From the NCBI GenBank assembly GCA_030847615.1, contig JAUMIR010000001.1, positions 181,741,001 to 181,805,000 of the forward strand: DNA of 64,000 nt. The letters are read 5' to 3'. How positions within the stretch are numbered: position 1 is the first letter of the stretch; each line of letters starts with the position of its first letter. The stretch is from Gambelia wislizenii. Lineage: Eukaryota > Chordata > Lepidosauria > Squamata > Crotaphytidae. Below the pieces are notes generated by a model that saw only the letters and a program-made list of their open reading frames with translations, ran no database searches and was not told the origin of the DNA. Made by a program: the position numbers and the translations under genes. Positions 34,967 through 46,613 of this stretch are shown here, piece by piece.

Positions 34967-36522
34967 TAAACTGCTTGTACATCATGGCTGTTCCAAATCC
35001 TTCCTGTTGCACCCTGCCCCAAAGCTGTTTGTCAGGGTCAATGAGCCTCTAAAAATCCTAAAATATCTTTAATGCTGCTACAGTCCCCAGAGAACATGAC
35101 AATGCCTATCCTGGGAGGGAGCAAAATTGCCTTCCACTAATCCATGGGATACTTTGTCTCAAACCCACTGAGGATCCCCAGAATCCTCCATACAGGGTAG
35201 ATAGCTCTGCCACTCTCCAGTGTAAGACAGAATTAGATGAAAGCCAGAAGTGTACTCTAACATAAATGACAAATTGAGATCTTCAGCACTGCCATCATCA
35301 CATTTTAATTACTTTAAATGCTTGCAAGATGGTTTACCAAAGTGCTCCATTTGCACTTCTTTACTGCCTTTTCTGTTAGGAAATTGATTGCCTTGAAATC
35401 TGCACTCTCTCTCTCTTTTCCCACTCTCAGGAAGGCTTTAGCTGAACTTAAGGGCAGTCACTCACAGGGACTGGTGAATAATAAACCACTTACTTTGGCA
35501 TTTTGCCATTTTGGCAGGGGATATTTTATGCAAGAATTGGAATGAAAATTTGTATCCATTTTTTTTTGGGGGGGGAGGAGGCGGAAACCATACCCAACAA
35601 CAAAACCAAAGGTCAATAGGGATATATATTGTCATGTGGCAAAGATTTACTGTAGGTGAGCTTTAAGTTTTCAGAAAGAAGTAAATGTGCTTGGAGGGGT
35701 TGATGCCTGACCTCCCAGCTCACATATAAAAGGCTGCCCAGATGCTTAGAAACGGGTTTGGGATCAGTCTATATACTTAGCAAAAAGAGACTGGGTGTAA
35801 TGATTCCTATAGTACAAACCGGAAATATAGCAACATTAGCAGCAATTCAATAAAACAGAAGGAAACTAAGTGGCAAAGGAGCACTTGAACAATAAAAGCT
35901 ATCACCTGGTGCCACAATTCATTGTGTGTAGTTTAAAAAAAAATCAAAATATGGTTACTCAGTGTTGAAGTCAAGAGAGACAATTAGACACTCTAGACTC
36001 CATAAGCAGAGTCACAGGAAGTTTTTGTTTTTCAAATCATGCTGGCATGAAAATATTGAGTCAGAAGACAGAAGATGATGGCAAATAGAAAGTCATACGC
36101 ACTCACTAGGAAGAAGAGATGAAAGCAATAAAGCAGAAAGACTATCAAGGAGTATGCCACACTGAGGCAGTTCACGAAATAGTTTTGTGACACATCACAG
36201 CAGAAAGAAAAAGACATTTCCATCATTACCACAGTATGACAGTCTGGACAATCCAGCATATTGCTGAATAAACTGAATATATTTGAAGACTCAGAAAATG
36301 AGACAACTTTATTTTGGAAAAGAAAAACATAAAGAAGGGAAATGTGTCTATAAACTTTACCTCTGATTTTCTGTGTGGGAAGGAAGGAGGAAGGAAGGAA
36401 ATCATTTTCTCCACTGAAATAAGAACAGTTAATGTTGTATTAAATGTGCCCTTTAAGTTATTTGCTGTATCTCCAATATGTAGAGGAAGGAAATTGTATG
36501 AAAAGTGACATACCAGTTCCTA
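34967..36522. other. Unassigned intergenic DNA
   Basis: No gene or repeat family is recognised. Small GGAA-type repeats lie near 36380. Confidence 0.5.
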
Positions 36523-36743
36523 CAGCCCTTTCACACTACCCAGTTATAGCACTATGATTCCACTTTAACTGCCATGACTGCATCCTGTAGAATTCAGCCA
36601 TTTGCAGATCAGGGAGTGGTACTTAGAATTCTCAACCAGAGAGTGTCTCACCAGACTGCAAACCCCAGGATTCTACAGGGTGCAGGCATAGCAGTTAAAG
36701 TAGGATCACAGTGCTATAACTGTGTAGGCTGAATGAGCCCCTG
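36523..36743. mobile_element. Palindromic MITE with GTTATAGCACTATGATTCC core
   Basis: About 221 bp. The left half contains CAGTTATAGCACTATGATTC then CCACTTTAACTGCC. The right half has the inverse (AGTTAAAGTAGGATCACAGTGC, then TATAACTG). The outer ends are CAGCCCTTTCACAC and the inverse of CAGGGGCTCATTCAGCC. Flanking duplications are not clear. The core matches the MITE at 43078-43301. Confidence 0.7.
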
Positions 36744-37391
36744 GTTTGGAACATCATGGGGAGTGTCCATCATAAAGTTCAAAGGAATAAATAAATAAAT
36801 AAAGAGGTAGCTTTGCTCTGGCAACAGTTGCAATGGGCACAACCAGTACAAGCAACAGAAAACACAATTCTCTCAAAATGAGTTGTGAATGCACTTACAT
36901 AAGCAGAGCCAAAGTGGATTTGACACTGAAATGTAATCAGTCGAAGCGGTAGCAAAATCACAGCATTCCATATAACCCTATGTCCAACCCCCCCCAACTG
37001 GCAGGTTTAATTTTCAGCATTTTTTTAAAAAGTAAAAGTATACTTGCTGGGGACAAGCATGGGGACAATGGCCAGAATTCTCTATCTATGTTGCAGAACT
37101 TTATGTATACTTAGCTATGTAGCAGAGGTACAAACCTATTAGTAAATTAGAAGGATGCATATGAGGGCACTGGCAAGAATGCCCTGATGTGTCTCAGGCT
37201 CTATCAGTGAGCATCAGCACTCCCTTGCCAGGGTCTCAATGTGCATTGCTCAGTCCCATTGTGTTCAGTTCCATTGTTCCATCGTGCATCAGTCCCATTA
37301 AATATTGGTACCATTGTGCATCATCGGTCCCATTGCACATCAATCACTTCAGTGGTTCCCCCTACATAGTAAAATCATGGTGGACCTGCCG

Positions 37392-37427
<36 letters not shown>

Positions 37428-38155
37428 AGGGGAGAATGCATGGGATGGGAGAAACTATGCATCACAGGCATCATTTGTAGGAGCACACTGCCAGCCTGAG
37501 TTAGAGTCACTTTGCAGGGTGGTGGTGCCTCTGGTCAGCTTCCTAAGGGCTGGATGGTATCAGGGGACATGGCTATATCACTAGGCTATGGATGTGGACA
37601 AGTCCCTTGATATCATCTGAGCTAAGAGGAGCGTGGAGGGTAACCCCCCCCCCAAGAGTTATCCATTTATTGAAATATTTATATCTTGCTCCTTATCTAA
37701 AGATCTCAGGTCTTTTCCACTCTTGCTATACTCATTTTACAAAAGTTGCTGTCTGAGTCTCTCTGCTATGCGGACTTCTTTCTCCAAGACTGGTAAGTAT
37801 CACCCTTCCACCCCTGACTTCTTTCTATCCAACCCTTCAGCCTTTCTCTTCAATAGCCTTGTGTGGTTCATAAGAGTGTATGTTCTTCTACGAACGTATA
37901 TCCCCTCTGTTAATTCAAATAAAATACTTTGTTTAATTTCAATTGGAGTGCTCTCTACAATTAGTACTGGTATACATAAGTGAAAAGATCCCCAAAGTTA
38001 CCCTCCTCTCACAGGCTTCCTTAGAGCTATAATTTCCCCAAATTTCCAGAAGACACTGGCATTGTGGGTGGGACTCCAATGCCCCCTACCTCTTAGGTTA
38101 ACAATGGGGAATTGCTGTTCTCCACACAATGGAGATTAATCTTCCAGATTAACAG
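36744..38155. other. Unassigned intergenic DNA
   Basis: Imperfect repeats of a CCCATTGTGCATCAGT-like unit at about 37250-37350 and an (AC)n run at 37394-37425. No gene is recognised. Confidence 0.5.
37394..37425. repeat. (AC)n microsatellite
   Basis: About 16 AC units. Confidence 0.95.

Positions 38156-38160
<5 letters not shown>

Positions 38161-38196
<36 letters not shown>
38161..38196. repeat. (AT)n microsatellite
   Basis: An AT run of about 18 units at the 5' edge of a LINE fragment. Confidence 0.95.
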
Positions 38197-38198
<2 letters not shown>

Positions 38199-38658
38199 AT
38201 GATATTGAGAACACAGCTGCGCTGGGCAAGGCACATTTCTAGGATGGAGGACCATCGCCTCCCCAAAATAGTACTCTACAGTGAACTCGCCACAGGTCAG
38301 CGTAAGAGGGGCACTCCAAAAAAGTGATACAAGGACACCCTGAAACAAAATCTCAGGCTCGGCCAAATTGATCACCAACAATGGTCTGCCATGGCCTCAC
38401 ATCAGGAAGCATGGAAACACACTATTCACAATGCTGCAGCCTTATTTGAGAACTCACACCAAACAAGTCTTGAAGAGAAATGACAACACAGAAAGAATCA
38501 CAACCTGGAAACATCACCCAAGGAGACCTTCTGCTGTGCTTTCTGCAACCGGACTTGTTTATCTCGGATTGGCCTCTTTAGTCATCAGTGCGCTTGCAGA
38601 AAGCACGGGATGAGTCCTTCCTGAATCTTCATTTGCGAAGAAAAGCCAGAGAGAGAGA
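38197..38658 (+). mobile_element. LINE 3' end with zinc-finger ORF2 C-terminus, plus strand
   Basis: Encodes TQLRWARHISRMEDHRLPKI and VLYSELATGQRKRG, then after a stop the segment homologous to the ORF2 C-terminus found at 7109-7400. It ends in GAAAAGCCAGAGAGAGAGA, showing that the family ends in an AG-rich tail. The frame is interrupted at 38326 and it is 5'-truncated at the AT repeat. The clade is not assigned. Confidence 0.7.
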
Positions 38659-38686
38659 TACTTTTAAAAACTATTTTAAGTTTTTA

Positions 38687-39209
38687 TACTTTTAAAAACT
38701 ATTTTAAGCTTGTTTATTTCTATATCTACATCTATATCTATTTTTTCTAATAATGGGTATCTAATTTTTCCAGGATCAAGTTTTTTCACATCTTGGGAAG
38801 TACTTCCAGGTGTCATCTGAATAAATTTTAAAATATGAGATGATAGGGCTCAACTTGATTTGAAAGCTATTATTCAAGTTATCATCCTATATCCACTTAC
38901 AATTGACTACATAATTGGGCTTACCTCTGAAGACGTATACCTGAAGATATGGATATCTTGCCTCTTCATAGGTAAGCCCAATTATGTAGTCCCATGAAAG
39001 TAGATATAGGATGATAACCTAAATAATACCTTTCTAATCAAGTTGAGCCCTATCATCTCATATTTTAAAATTTATTCAGATGATAACTGGAAGTACTTCC
39101 CAAGATATGAAAAAACTCAACCCTGGAAAAATTAGACACCTGTTATTAGAAAATATAGATATAGATGTAGATATGGAAATAAACAGGCTTAAAATAGTTT
39201 TTAAAAGTA
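38687..39209. repeat. Large foldback, about 520 bp
   Basis: Two arms of roughly 240 bp are near-complementary. The left arm, from TACTTTTAAAAACTATTTTA through GAAGTACTTCC and GATGATAGGGCTCAACTTG, is mirrored by the right arm, which ends TAAAATAGTTTTTAAAAGTA. The centre is near 38930-38970. A second copy of the first 20 or so bases precedes the left arm (about 38660). No coding potential is seen. It may be a foldback transposon that inserted beside the LINE tail. Confidence 0.8.
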
Positions 39210-40267
39210 AATTACTTTTTTGTTTCCAAAATGGAGTTACTACAGCTTGAAGCAATGCCAGCACCTCAGTGAAGAAAAATGATTGACATTCCACTGGCTC
39301 CTACAAGTTCAGCATGAGGTGATGTACGGCTTTTGAAAAACATGTTTAAATAACTTCTGGTGGCTTTTGATACATAGGAGAGCAATGGATATCCTACAGA
39401 GAAAGGTGCTGAGGCATAGAGGTTTGTTAATATGATTGGCAGATTTACAGCACTGGAGTTGTCATTGTGCCCAAGAGTAGATGTTGTGTACCTGACAAAG
39501 TGTCTACAGGGGCATGATGTGGAAGCACACTAGGAGAGAGAGAGAAAAAAAAACACCAAACCAGGGACATTTCAATATCACATTGAAAGAAAATATGGTC
39601 CCCAATGTTTCATTCATTTCTATGCCCTATTCTATATGACAAGAAAGGAGCATCTCCCAAATGATTCCGTGAGTATAAAATTTACATATGTGTAAATCAA
39701 GAAAAATCACTCTTCAATACCTTCTCAAGATGGCCCTCCCCTAAAGCCAGTTGCTTAAAAGGAATTTGTTTAAAACCTAATAAACAAAAGATACTGTTTC
39801 TTCCTAGAGTAAAAACCATCATTAAATCTCTTGCTCTGTGTGTGTGTGGAAAATTTGAGCCAAACTGACTTCTAAAGAAGCAAGCTGAAGCCCATCAGTA
39901 CTGCAATGTGCCCAAGATCCTGACACATTTAATTGCCTATGGGTTTGGCCATGAGAGTGAAAATGACAATATTTTCACCTGGAAAATAAAACTGTCTCCT
40001 TCCTTTGAATACACACTGGAAGGATCTGTCTTGAAAATGTTTTCTTTATCCAACAAAGTCTTTGCAAGTATAAAGACATGTTTGTGCTTCTCACCCAGAC
40101 TTTTTCATAGAGCTTAAAAAAGTTACTTTCTTGTACCACAGTCCCCAGTATTTCCCATCGCATCTGGACTGGAAGATTCTGGGAAATGTAGCCCAAGAAA
40201 GTAACTTTTCAAAATTCTGTGCTTTCCTCATTGTTTATTTTATTTACTTATTCACTGTGGGATGGCC

Positions 40268-40311
<44 letters not shown>

Positions 40312-40393
40312 CAACCCCTCAACAAAAAACAAACAAAACCCTGATAAATCATACCATTTAACTAAATAGCACTTGTAATCCTAGTTATTATAT
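39210..40393. other. Unassigned intergenic DNA
   Basis: No gene is recognised. An (AAT)n run lies at 40268-40309. Around 40120-40205 a short inverted pair includes AAAGTTACTTTCTTG and CAAGAAAGTAACTTTT. Confidence 0.5.
40268..40309. repeat. (AAT)n microsatellite
   Basis: About 14 AAT units. Confidence 0.95.
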
Positions 40394-40722
40394 GGAAATT
40401 ATCAGATACAGTGGAATGCAGCAAAACAAAACAAAAACAAAACAAAACAAAAAAAACACCACCATTCCTAAACACATCAGAAGAGCAGGAGGAAACCAGA
40501 AAGGGAAACATTAACAGATGCCCACATCCTCAGCTATTCCTGGATCGGAATGCTGCCATTGACAAGACTTCCCTTTTTCATTGATGGGGACAAGTCGCCA
40601 ATAAAAAGGGATGCTTTACTCGCCCCCAGGATGCTAAATGACAACGTTTGTCTGATAATCTCACCCATTCCTGTTCTCCTCGCAATCTTCTGATGCATTT
40701 TTTGTCACATCTGATAATCTCC
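40394..40722. mobile_element. MITE, GGAGATT family, TSD TAT
   Basis: 329 bp. Left end GGAAATTATCAGATAC, right end the inverse of GGAGATTATCAGATG. TAT flanks it at 40391-40393 and 40723-40725. The length equals that of the copy at 6598-6926. Confidence 0.75.
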
Positions 40723-40908
40723 TATGTCCCATCTACAACCTGGGGAAAACCAACTTAGGTCACAGCTATACAAATTGATACAAAAATAGCATTTCTCATT
40801 AATATTTCATATTTTCCTTAATATGCTCTGGCTATAGTCCAATGTTCCTGAAGAGGTGTCCTGGCAGGGGCCTTAGGATGCCTTGGATCTCCCCTTTTAG
40901 GGGTGAAG

Positions 40909-41504
40909 AATCATAGAATTAGAAGAGACCTCCAGGGCCATCCAGTCCAACCCCCTGCCATGCAGGAACACACAATCAAAACATTCCTGACCGATGGCCA
41001 TCCAGCCTCTTTTTAAAATCCTCCAAAGAAGGAGTCTCCACCACACTCCAAGGCAGTGCTTTCCAAACAGCTCTTAGTGTCAGCAAGTTCTTCCTATGTT
41101 TAGGTGGAATCTCTTTTCCTGTAGTTTGAACCCATTGCTCCATGTCCTAGTCCCTGGAGCAGCAGAAAACAAGCTTGCTCGATCCTCAGTATGACATCCC
41201 TTCAAATATTTAAACATGGCTATCATGTTCCCTCTCAACCTTCTCCTCTCCAGACTAAGCATGCCCAGCTCCCTAAGCTACTCCTCATAAAGCATGGCTT
41301 CCAGACCTCCCACCATCCTGGTCGCCCTCCTCTAGACACGTTCCAGCTTCTCAGTATCCTTCCTGAATTGTGGTGCCCAGAACTGGACACAGTATTCCAG
41401 GTGAAGTCTGACCAAAGCAGAATACAGTGGCACTATTACTTCCCTTGATCGAGAAACTATACTCCGCCCCGATTGTTTTAACAGAGGGGCAGGGTATAAA
41501 TAAA

Positions 41505-41542
<38 letters not shown>

Positions 41543-41543
41543 A

Positions 41544-41580
<37 letters not shown>

Positions 41581-42198
41581 CAGCCTAGAATTGCATTGGC
41601 TTGTTTAGCTTTTTCTTCACACTGCTGGCTCATGTTCAGCTTATGGTCCACTAAGACTCCTAGATCTCTTTCTCATGTACTGCCCTCAAGCCATGTGTCA
41701 CCCATCCTATATCTGTGCATTACATTTTTACTGCCCAAGTGTAGTATCCTACATTTCTCCCTGTTGAAATTCATTTTGTTAATATTGGCCCAGCTTTCTA
41801 ATCTGTTGAGGTCATTTTGGATTCTGATCCTGTCCTCTGGGGTATTAGCTACTCCTCCTAATTTGGTGTCATCTGCAAACTTGATAAGTATACCCTCTAT
41901 TCCCTCATCCAAGTCATTGATAAAGATGTTGATTAGCACTTGGCCCAGGACAGAATCCTGTGGCACCCCACTGGTCACTTCTCACCAGGATGAAGAGGAG
42001 CTATTGGTGACTACCCTTTGGGTTCAGTCAGTCAACCAATTACAAATCCACCTAACAGTTGCATTGACTAGCCCACAGGTTTCTATTTCCCCCCCGAAGA
42101 ATATTATGGGGGACTTGTCAAAAGCCTTACTGAAATCAAGATACACTACATCCACTGTGTTCCCTTCATCTATCAAGTTTGTAACTCTATCAAAAGGG
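40909..42198 (-). mobile_element. CR1 LINE, minus strand, interrupted
   Basis: On the minus strand, from 42198 down to 40909, it runs from the RT palm (LIDEGNTVDVVYLDFSKAFDK) through MTSGVPQDSVLG, FADDTKLGGVANT and GCHTEDRASLF to the 3' UTR and a short ATTCTATGATTC tail. Stops and shifts break the frame. An L2-type tail and ATT repeat interrupt it at about 41462-41579. It is more diverged than the two plus-strand copies and belongs to another subfamily. Confidence 0.85.
41465..41579 (+). mobile_element. L2-type 3' tail inserted in CR1
   Basis: The motif CGCCCCGATTGTTTTAACAGA, GGGGCAGGGTATAAATAAA and an (ATT)n run matches the last 50 bases of the L2 element ending at 46613. It lies in plus orientation inside the minus-strand CR1, so it is a very short 5'-truncated L2 insertion. 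Confidence 0.7.
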
Positions 42199-43077
42199 GT
42201 CATTTCACCTTGTGCAGTGGCAGCACTAGGGGTTTGTGGAGAGGTGACCCCATTGGAGGGAGGGGTGACACCCGCTTTAGTAATGCCACAGACCTTGTGA
42301 ACTGCTTGCCAGCAGCCACAAATACTTCTGGGGCTATTGACACTCTGATATTGGAGCTCTAGCATTGGTAGTGGTGTGGGGGAAACAGTGTTCAGTGAAT
42401 GTCATGGAAAAACCAGGAGAAGGCTTAGCTCTATAGGCTACATAGCCTTCCTATCTGCTGCCCACACATACTGGAACTGTGGGAAATGTACTACAGTCCT
42501 GGACCTGGTGTGCATAATGTTCCTCTCACTATAGCTTGCTGGTTTGAGCCAAGCAGGGCTGTGGATAATGTGGTTCCTCTGCATTTGGGTCTCCCCCATG
42601 CCCGATCCCATCCCAAGGTAGGATTTCTCTGTGAATTCCAATAGAAAGAACTAAATAGGCTGCAGCTTCATTAAAGATATGTGACACAGCAAACTATATT
42701 ATTGTGTAGTTATAATGGTTGCAATGCTCTGGGAAACTGCCATGGGCAGTCAGCTGAGATGATCCATTGGTACAACTGATTATTTTGTTTTATTCTGAAT
42801 TATTTGTATTTTTTTCTATTTTCTTATTGTATCTTAGTATTTTATATTATTGGAATAGTGATAATTGTTTTATTCTGTAACCTTTTGTAAAGTGCCATGT
42901 ACATTGATGGTGCTATATAAATAAACAACAATAATAAATAATTATAATTCAATTTACCAAGCTGATATTATAGACCAGCTGTCTTCACTGGGTCTCTCTA
43001 GAAGTTCTGTTAGTTGTACAATAGCTTCACTACGATACTCACAAAGATAGAAAAGCTAGTATAAAGGGACTAAGTGT
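42199..43077. other. Intergenic DNA with a possible LINE tail
   Basis: 42199-42780 is unassigned. At about 42780-42950, AAAGTGCCATGTACATTGAT, GGTGCTATATAAATAAAC and AATAATAAAT resemble an L2-like LINE 3' end. No gene is recognised. Confidence 0.45.
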
Positions 43078-43301
43078 AGAGATTATCACACTACACTGTT
43101 ATAGCACTATTATTCCACTTTAAATGCTGTGGCTTCCCCCTGTGGAATTCTGGGGTTTGTAGTTTAGTGAGGCCTAAGAGGTCTCTGGCTGAGAGTTCTA
43201 AATGCTCCTCCCTAAACTGCAAATCCCAGGATTCCACAGGAAACAGCCAGAGCAATTAAAGTGGAATAATAGTGCTATAACAGTGTAGTGTGATAATCTC
43301 C
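43078..43301. mobile_element. Palindromic MITE, GGAGATT family, TSD TGT
   Basis: 224 bp, near-perfect palindrome. Ends AGAGATTATCACACTACACT and the inverse of GGAGATTATCACACTACACT. The arms include GTTATAGCACTATTATTCC and TTAAAGTGGAATAATAG. TGT flanks it at 43075-43077 and 43302-43304. It has the outer ends of the GGAGATT family and an inner core like 36523-36743. Confidence 0.85.
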
Positions 43302-43406
43302 TGTGTTTAATTAATCATTAATAAGCAAAAAATCAATTCCAATATTTTAAATATTAGAAATTGGGGAACCATTGTGTCTTATTTAAATACGAATTAAAAC
43401 ATTTAA

Positions 43407-44025
43407 ACAAAATCCAGAATCCACAAAAAAGCAATACCTTTACTGGCCAACTAAAATGGAAAGCACATGATACAAGCTTTCAAAGCTCTGCTGGTCTCTT
43501 CATCAGGCAAAGAATGTTAAAAAGTAAAGTAAAAGAAAAGTGATAGTGTTGGAATCACAGGGCTACATGTTGCCTCACAGGTTTCTTGTGTTGTTGTTCA
43601 GGTGAGGGATTTCATGCAGGCAGAGACCACTCCTACTTTTTGGCGGTATGGGAATTGAGGCAAAGGACAGTAAAAATTTATCTCTGTTTGCAGCAGTAAG
43701 TCAGCTCCTGTTGTATCCAGGATGTCCATGTCCCGTTGTGGGTTCCTTTGTTATGGGTTCCTTTGTTAGGCAGAGATCACTGGATCTTTCAAGGAGTCTC
43801 TGTACTATTGCATCTGGGGAAAAAAAACTTTTAAATGCTGTATAGGTAAAACTCAGCCATTTATAGTCCGAAAGAGAAGTTTTGCCTTTGCTGGAGGTAG
43901 AAAGAAGCCAGTAGAGCTTCAAAAGCTTGCATCATGTGTTTTGCAGTTTGGTTGGCCAATGAAGGCATCACTTTTCTGTGGATTCTGGATTTTGTTTTGC
44001 TGCATGGCCAACACAGCTACCCCTG
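43407..44025. mobile_element. Inverted pair of Penelope-type tail sequences
   Basis: The minus-strand arm (43407-43508) and the plus-strand arm (43895-44025) share AAGCTTGCATCATGTGTTTT-like sequence, TTGGTTGGCCAATGAAGG and TTCTGTGGATTCTGGATTTTG. This tail resembles terminal sequences I associate with Penelope-like elements of reptiles, from memory and without a search. The middle (43509-43894) has no recognised coding region. The arrangement suggests two insertions, or the inverted terminal structure known for Penelope elements. Confidence 0.5.
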
Positions 44026-44386
44026 AATGTGTTTCCTCAAACATTTATGATAAAAGCCTGCACTAATGGTTCTGTAAAATCATTACAGCGTAAAGCTGAG
44101 AAGTATCCTTTTTGATTTCACTCTCCAATCCTCTTTGTCCCTGTCTTGAATTTGGGAATAGCTGTAGGAATTTTTGGGAAATCCCATTTCCCATCCACCC
44201 TACCAAACTGCTTTTCTTCCTTCCTGTTTCTCCATCTCTTATAACCCTACTCTGTCCTTTAGCTTACTGATTCCCATGTGGATTCCATCAAACATCTCAG
44301 GGTTAAGAACTAAAACACCGACCTTACCAAGGCTATCAACACGATCACTCCCAAGTGTCCTTTCAAACCCGCTCCAAACCGTAAGC

Positions 44387-46310
44387 CATGGTGTACATCA
44401 GAGCTTAGGAAAATGAAGCGAGTTGGACAACGACTAGAGCGCAACTGGCGGAAAACTCAACTCTTATCTGACAGTACTCAAAATAGGAACTTTCTTTGGT
44501 CCTATTGAGAGGCAATATGTGCAGTGCAGAGATCCTTCTCCTCTGCACATATTGCGTCTGCAAAATCCTGTCCAGCAGAGCTGTTTAGAGTGGTAAGGGA
44601 GATGATGCAGGTTATTGCTGCGCAGAACCCATTGCTTAACCCAATGACGGCCTGCTGTGATGCATTTAACAACTTCTTTGCAGATAAAATCTCTCAGATA
44701 AGAGCCGACATAGATGCCAGCAATTTGACAGAAACAATTGACGAGGTGTCCAGCAACTCCATTGATGTAAGTTTACTGGATCAATTTCAATCCGTGAGTA
44801 CTGAGGATGTGGACAAGCTACTTGGTAGGGTGAGGATGACGACCTGCCCTCTCAATCCTTGCCCTTCATGGCTGGCCATCCGGGGGGGGGGGTGCCTTGA
44901 TGGTGTTCCTTAAGGACATCATCAATGCATCCCTCAGAGAAGGGTGTGTTCCATCTTGTTTAAAGGAAGTGGAGGTTAGGCCACTCCTGAAAAAATCTTC
45001 GCTTGACATCCTGGACATGAACAACTATAGGCCGGTCTCTATGTTACCATTCTTGAGCAAAGTGATCGAGAGGGCAGTTGCACTTCAACTCCAAGTGGTC
45101 TTGGATGAAACTGATTATGTAGACCCATTTCAAACTGGCTTTAGGATGGGATTTGGAGTTGAGACTGCCATGGTTGCCTTGACCAACAACCTGTGTCTAA
45201 GCATCGACAGGGGTAGTGTGACCCTGTTGGTGCTTTTAGACATCTCAGTGGCTTTTGATACGATAGATCATACCATCCTCTTGGATCACCTGTGAGGGTT
45301 AGGAATCATAGGCACTATGCTCCAGTGGTTCTGGTCCTTCCTATCGGGCAGGTCCCAGAGGGTGTTGCTCGGGGACAGCTGGTCCAGTAGAAAGGAGCTT
45401 ACTTGTGGTGTTCCGCAGGGCGCCATCCTGCCCCCAATGCTGTTTAACATCTATATGAAGCTGCTGGGTGAGATTATTTGGAGTTATGGGGCTGGGTGTT
45501 ATCAGTATGCTGATGACACCCAGATCTATTTCTCCTTGTCCAGATCATCGGCTTCAAAATTCTGATGGCGTCTTCCCTCTTAATGCTTGTCTTAAAGCAG
45601 TAATGGGCTGGATGAGGAAAAACAGATTGAGATTAAATCCAGACAAAATGGAGGTGCTCACGGTAGTGGCCCCAAAACCAGGAGTTGGGTTGCAACCTCT
45701 AGTCCTGGTCGGGGTCACGCTCTCCATTAAGGACTGTTTTCGCAGTCTGGGGGTGCTCCTTGATTCATCGCTTCAGATGATGCGTCAGGTGAATGCGACA
45801 GTCAGGAGTGCCTGTTATCAGCCTCGGCTGATACGCCAGCTGCACCATTTCCTGGAAGTAACAAACCTCAAAACTGTGGTGCACACAGTGGTAACCTCTC
45901 GTCTAGATTTTTGCAATACACTCTACATGGGGCTACCCTCATGCTTGGTCCAGAAACGTCAGTTGGTACAAAATATGACAGCCAGAGTGGTCTCGGGAAC
46001 ATCTCGGAGAGACCATATAACTCCAGTATTAAAATCTCTCCACTGGCTGCCTATCAGTTTCCGGACCCAGTATAAGGTGTTGGTTATTACCTTTAAAACC
46101 CTAAATGGCTTGGGTCCAACTTATCTCCAGAACCGCCTCCTCCCATACAATCTTCCCCACGCACTCCGGTCCTCTGGGAGGAATTTGCTTCAGCCACAAA
46201 AAACTAGGCTGTCTGCAACCTCCCAGAGGTCCTTTTTGGTAATCACCCCTAAATTGTGGAATGATCTGCCAAACGAGATCCATCAGATGACAAGCTTGAG
46301 TAGCTTTTAA
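44387..46310 (+). pseudogene. L2 ORF2: linker, reverse transcriptase and C-terminus, broken
   Basis: Frames in order. 44387-44913 gives the linker (KPWCTSELRKMK, RLERNWRKTQ, FNNFFADKISQIR). 44897-45295 gives RT blocks 1-3 (VRPLLKKSSLDILDMNNYRPVS, TGFR, LVLLDISVAFDTIDHT). 45317-45565 gives GVPQGAILPPMLFNIY and YADDTQIY (YADD codons 45506-45517). 45468-46310 gives the thumb and C-terminus (RLDFCNTLYMGLP, LHWLPISFRTQYKVL, FLVITPKLWNDLP). Breaks: a stop at about 44506, a shift at the G run 44883-44892, TGA at 45293-45295 and a shift near 45560. The motifs are characteristic of the L2 clade. Confidence 0.85.
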
Positions 46311-46571
46311 AAAGCACTAAAGACGGATCTCTCGGCAGGCCTTTCCTAATTAGATCCTGGCCTCAGGAGCTGTTGACCTCTTTTAGTCTGTTGGCTATTT
46401 ATTGTATTTATTGTTTTTTAAATGTGATTTTAGATTAGTTGCTTTTTAATTTATATTTGTTTAATATCTTTTTATGGGGGAGTATGGGGTGGGTGGTGTT
46501 TTGGGATTTTTATCTGTATTGTATTTTAACTTTTGTAAGCCGCCCCGATTGTTTAACAGAGGGGTGGGGTA

Positions 46572-46613
46572 TAAATAATAATAATAATAATAATAATTAT
46601 TATTATTATTATT
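46572..46613. repeat. (AAT)n(ATT)n tail of the L2
   Basis: Tri-nucleotide repeats directly follow the L2 3' end motif. Confidence 0.9.

Larger units (their letters stand above)
44265..46613 (+). mobile_element. L2 LINE, 5'-truncated
   Basis: The region holds the ORF2 linker, reverse transcriptase and C-terminus. A 3' end follows with CGCCCCGATTGTTTAACAGA, GGGGTGGGGTATAAATAATA and an (AAT)n/(ATT)n run. The endonuclease is missing. Several shifts and stops break the ORF, so it is inactive. Confidence 0.82.

Noticed and set aside
36520..36743. An 8-bp hAT-type duplication around the palindromic MITE
   Set aside because: The flanks AGTTCCTA and GTTTGGAA do not match, so the superfamily was left open.
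44387..46310. A host gene suggested by several consecutive plus-strand open frames
   Set aside because: All segments together spell an L2 reverse transcriptase with stops and shifts, and an L2 tail follows.
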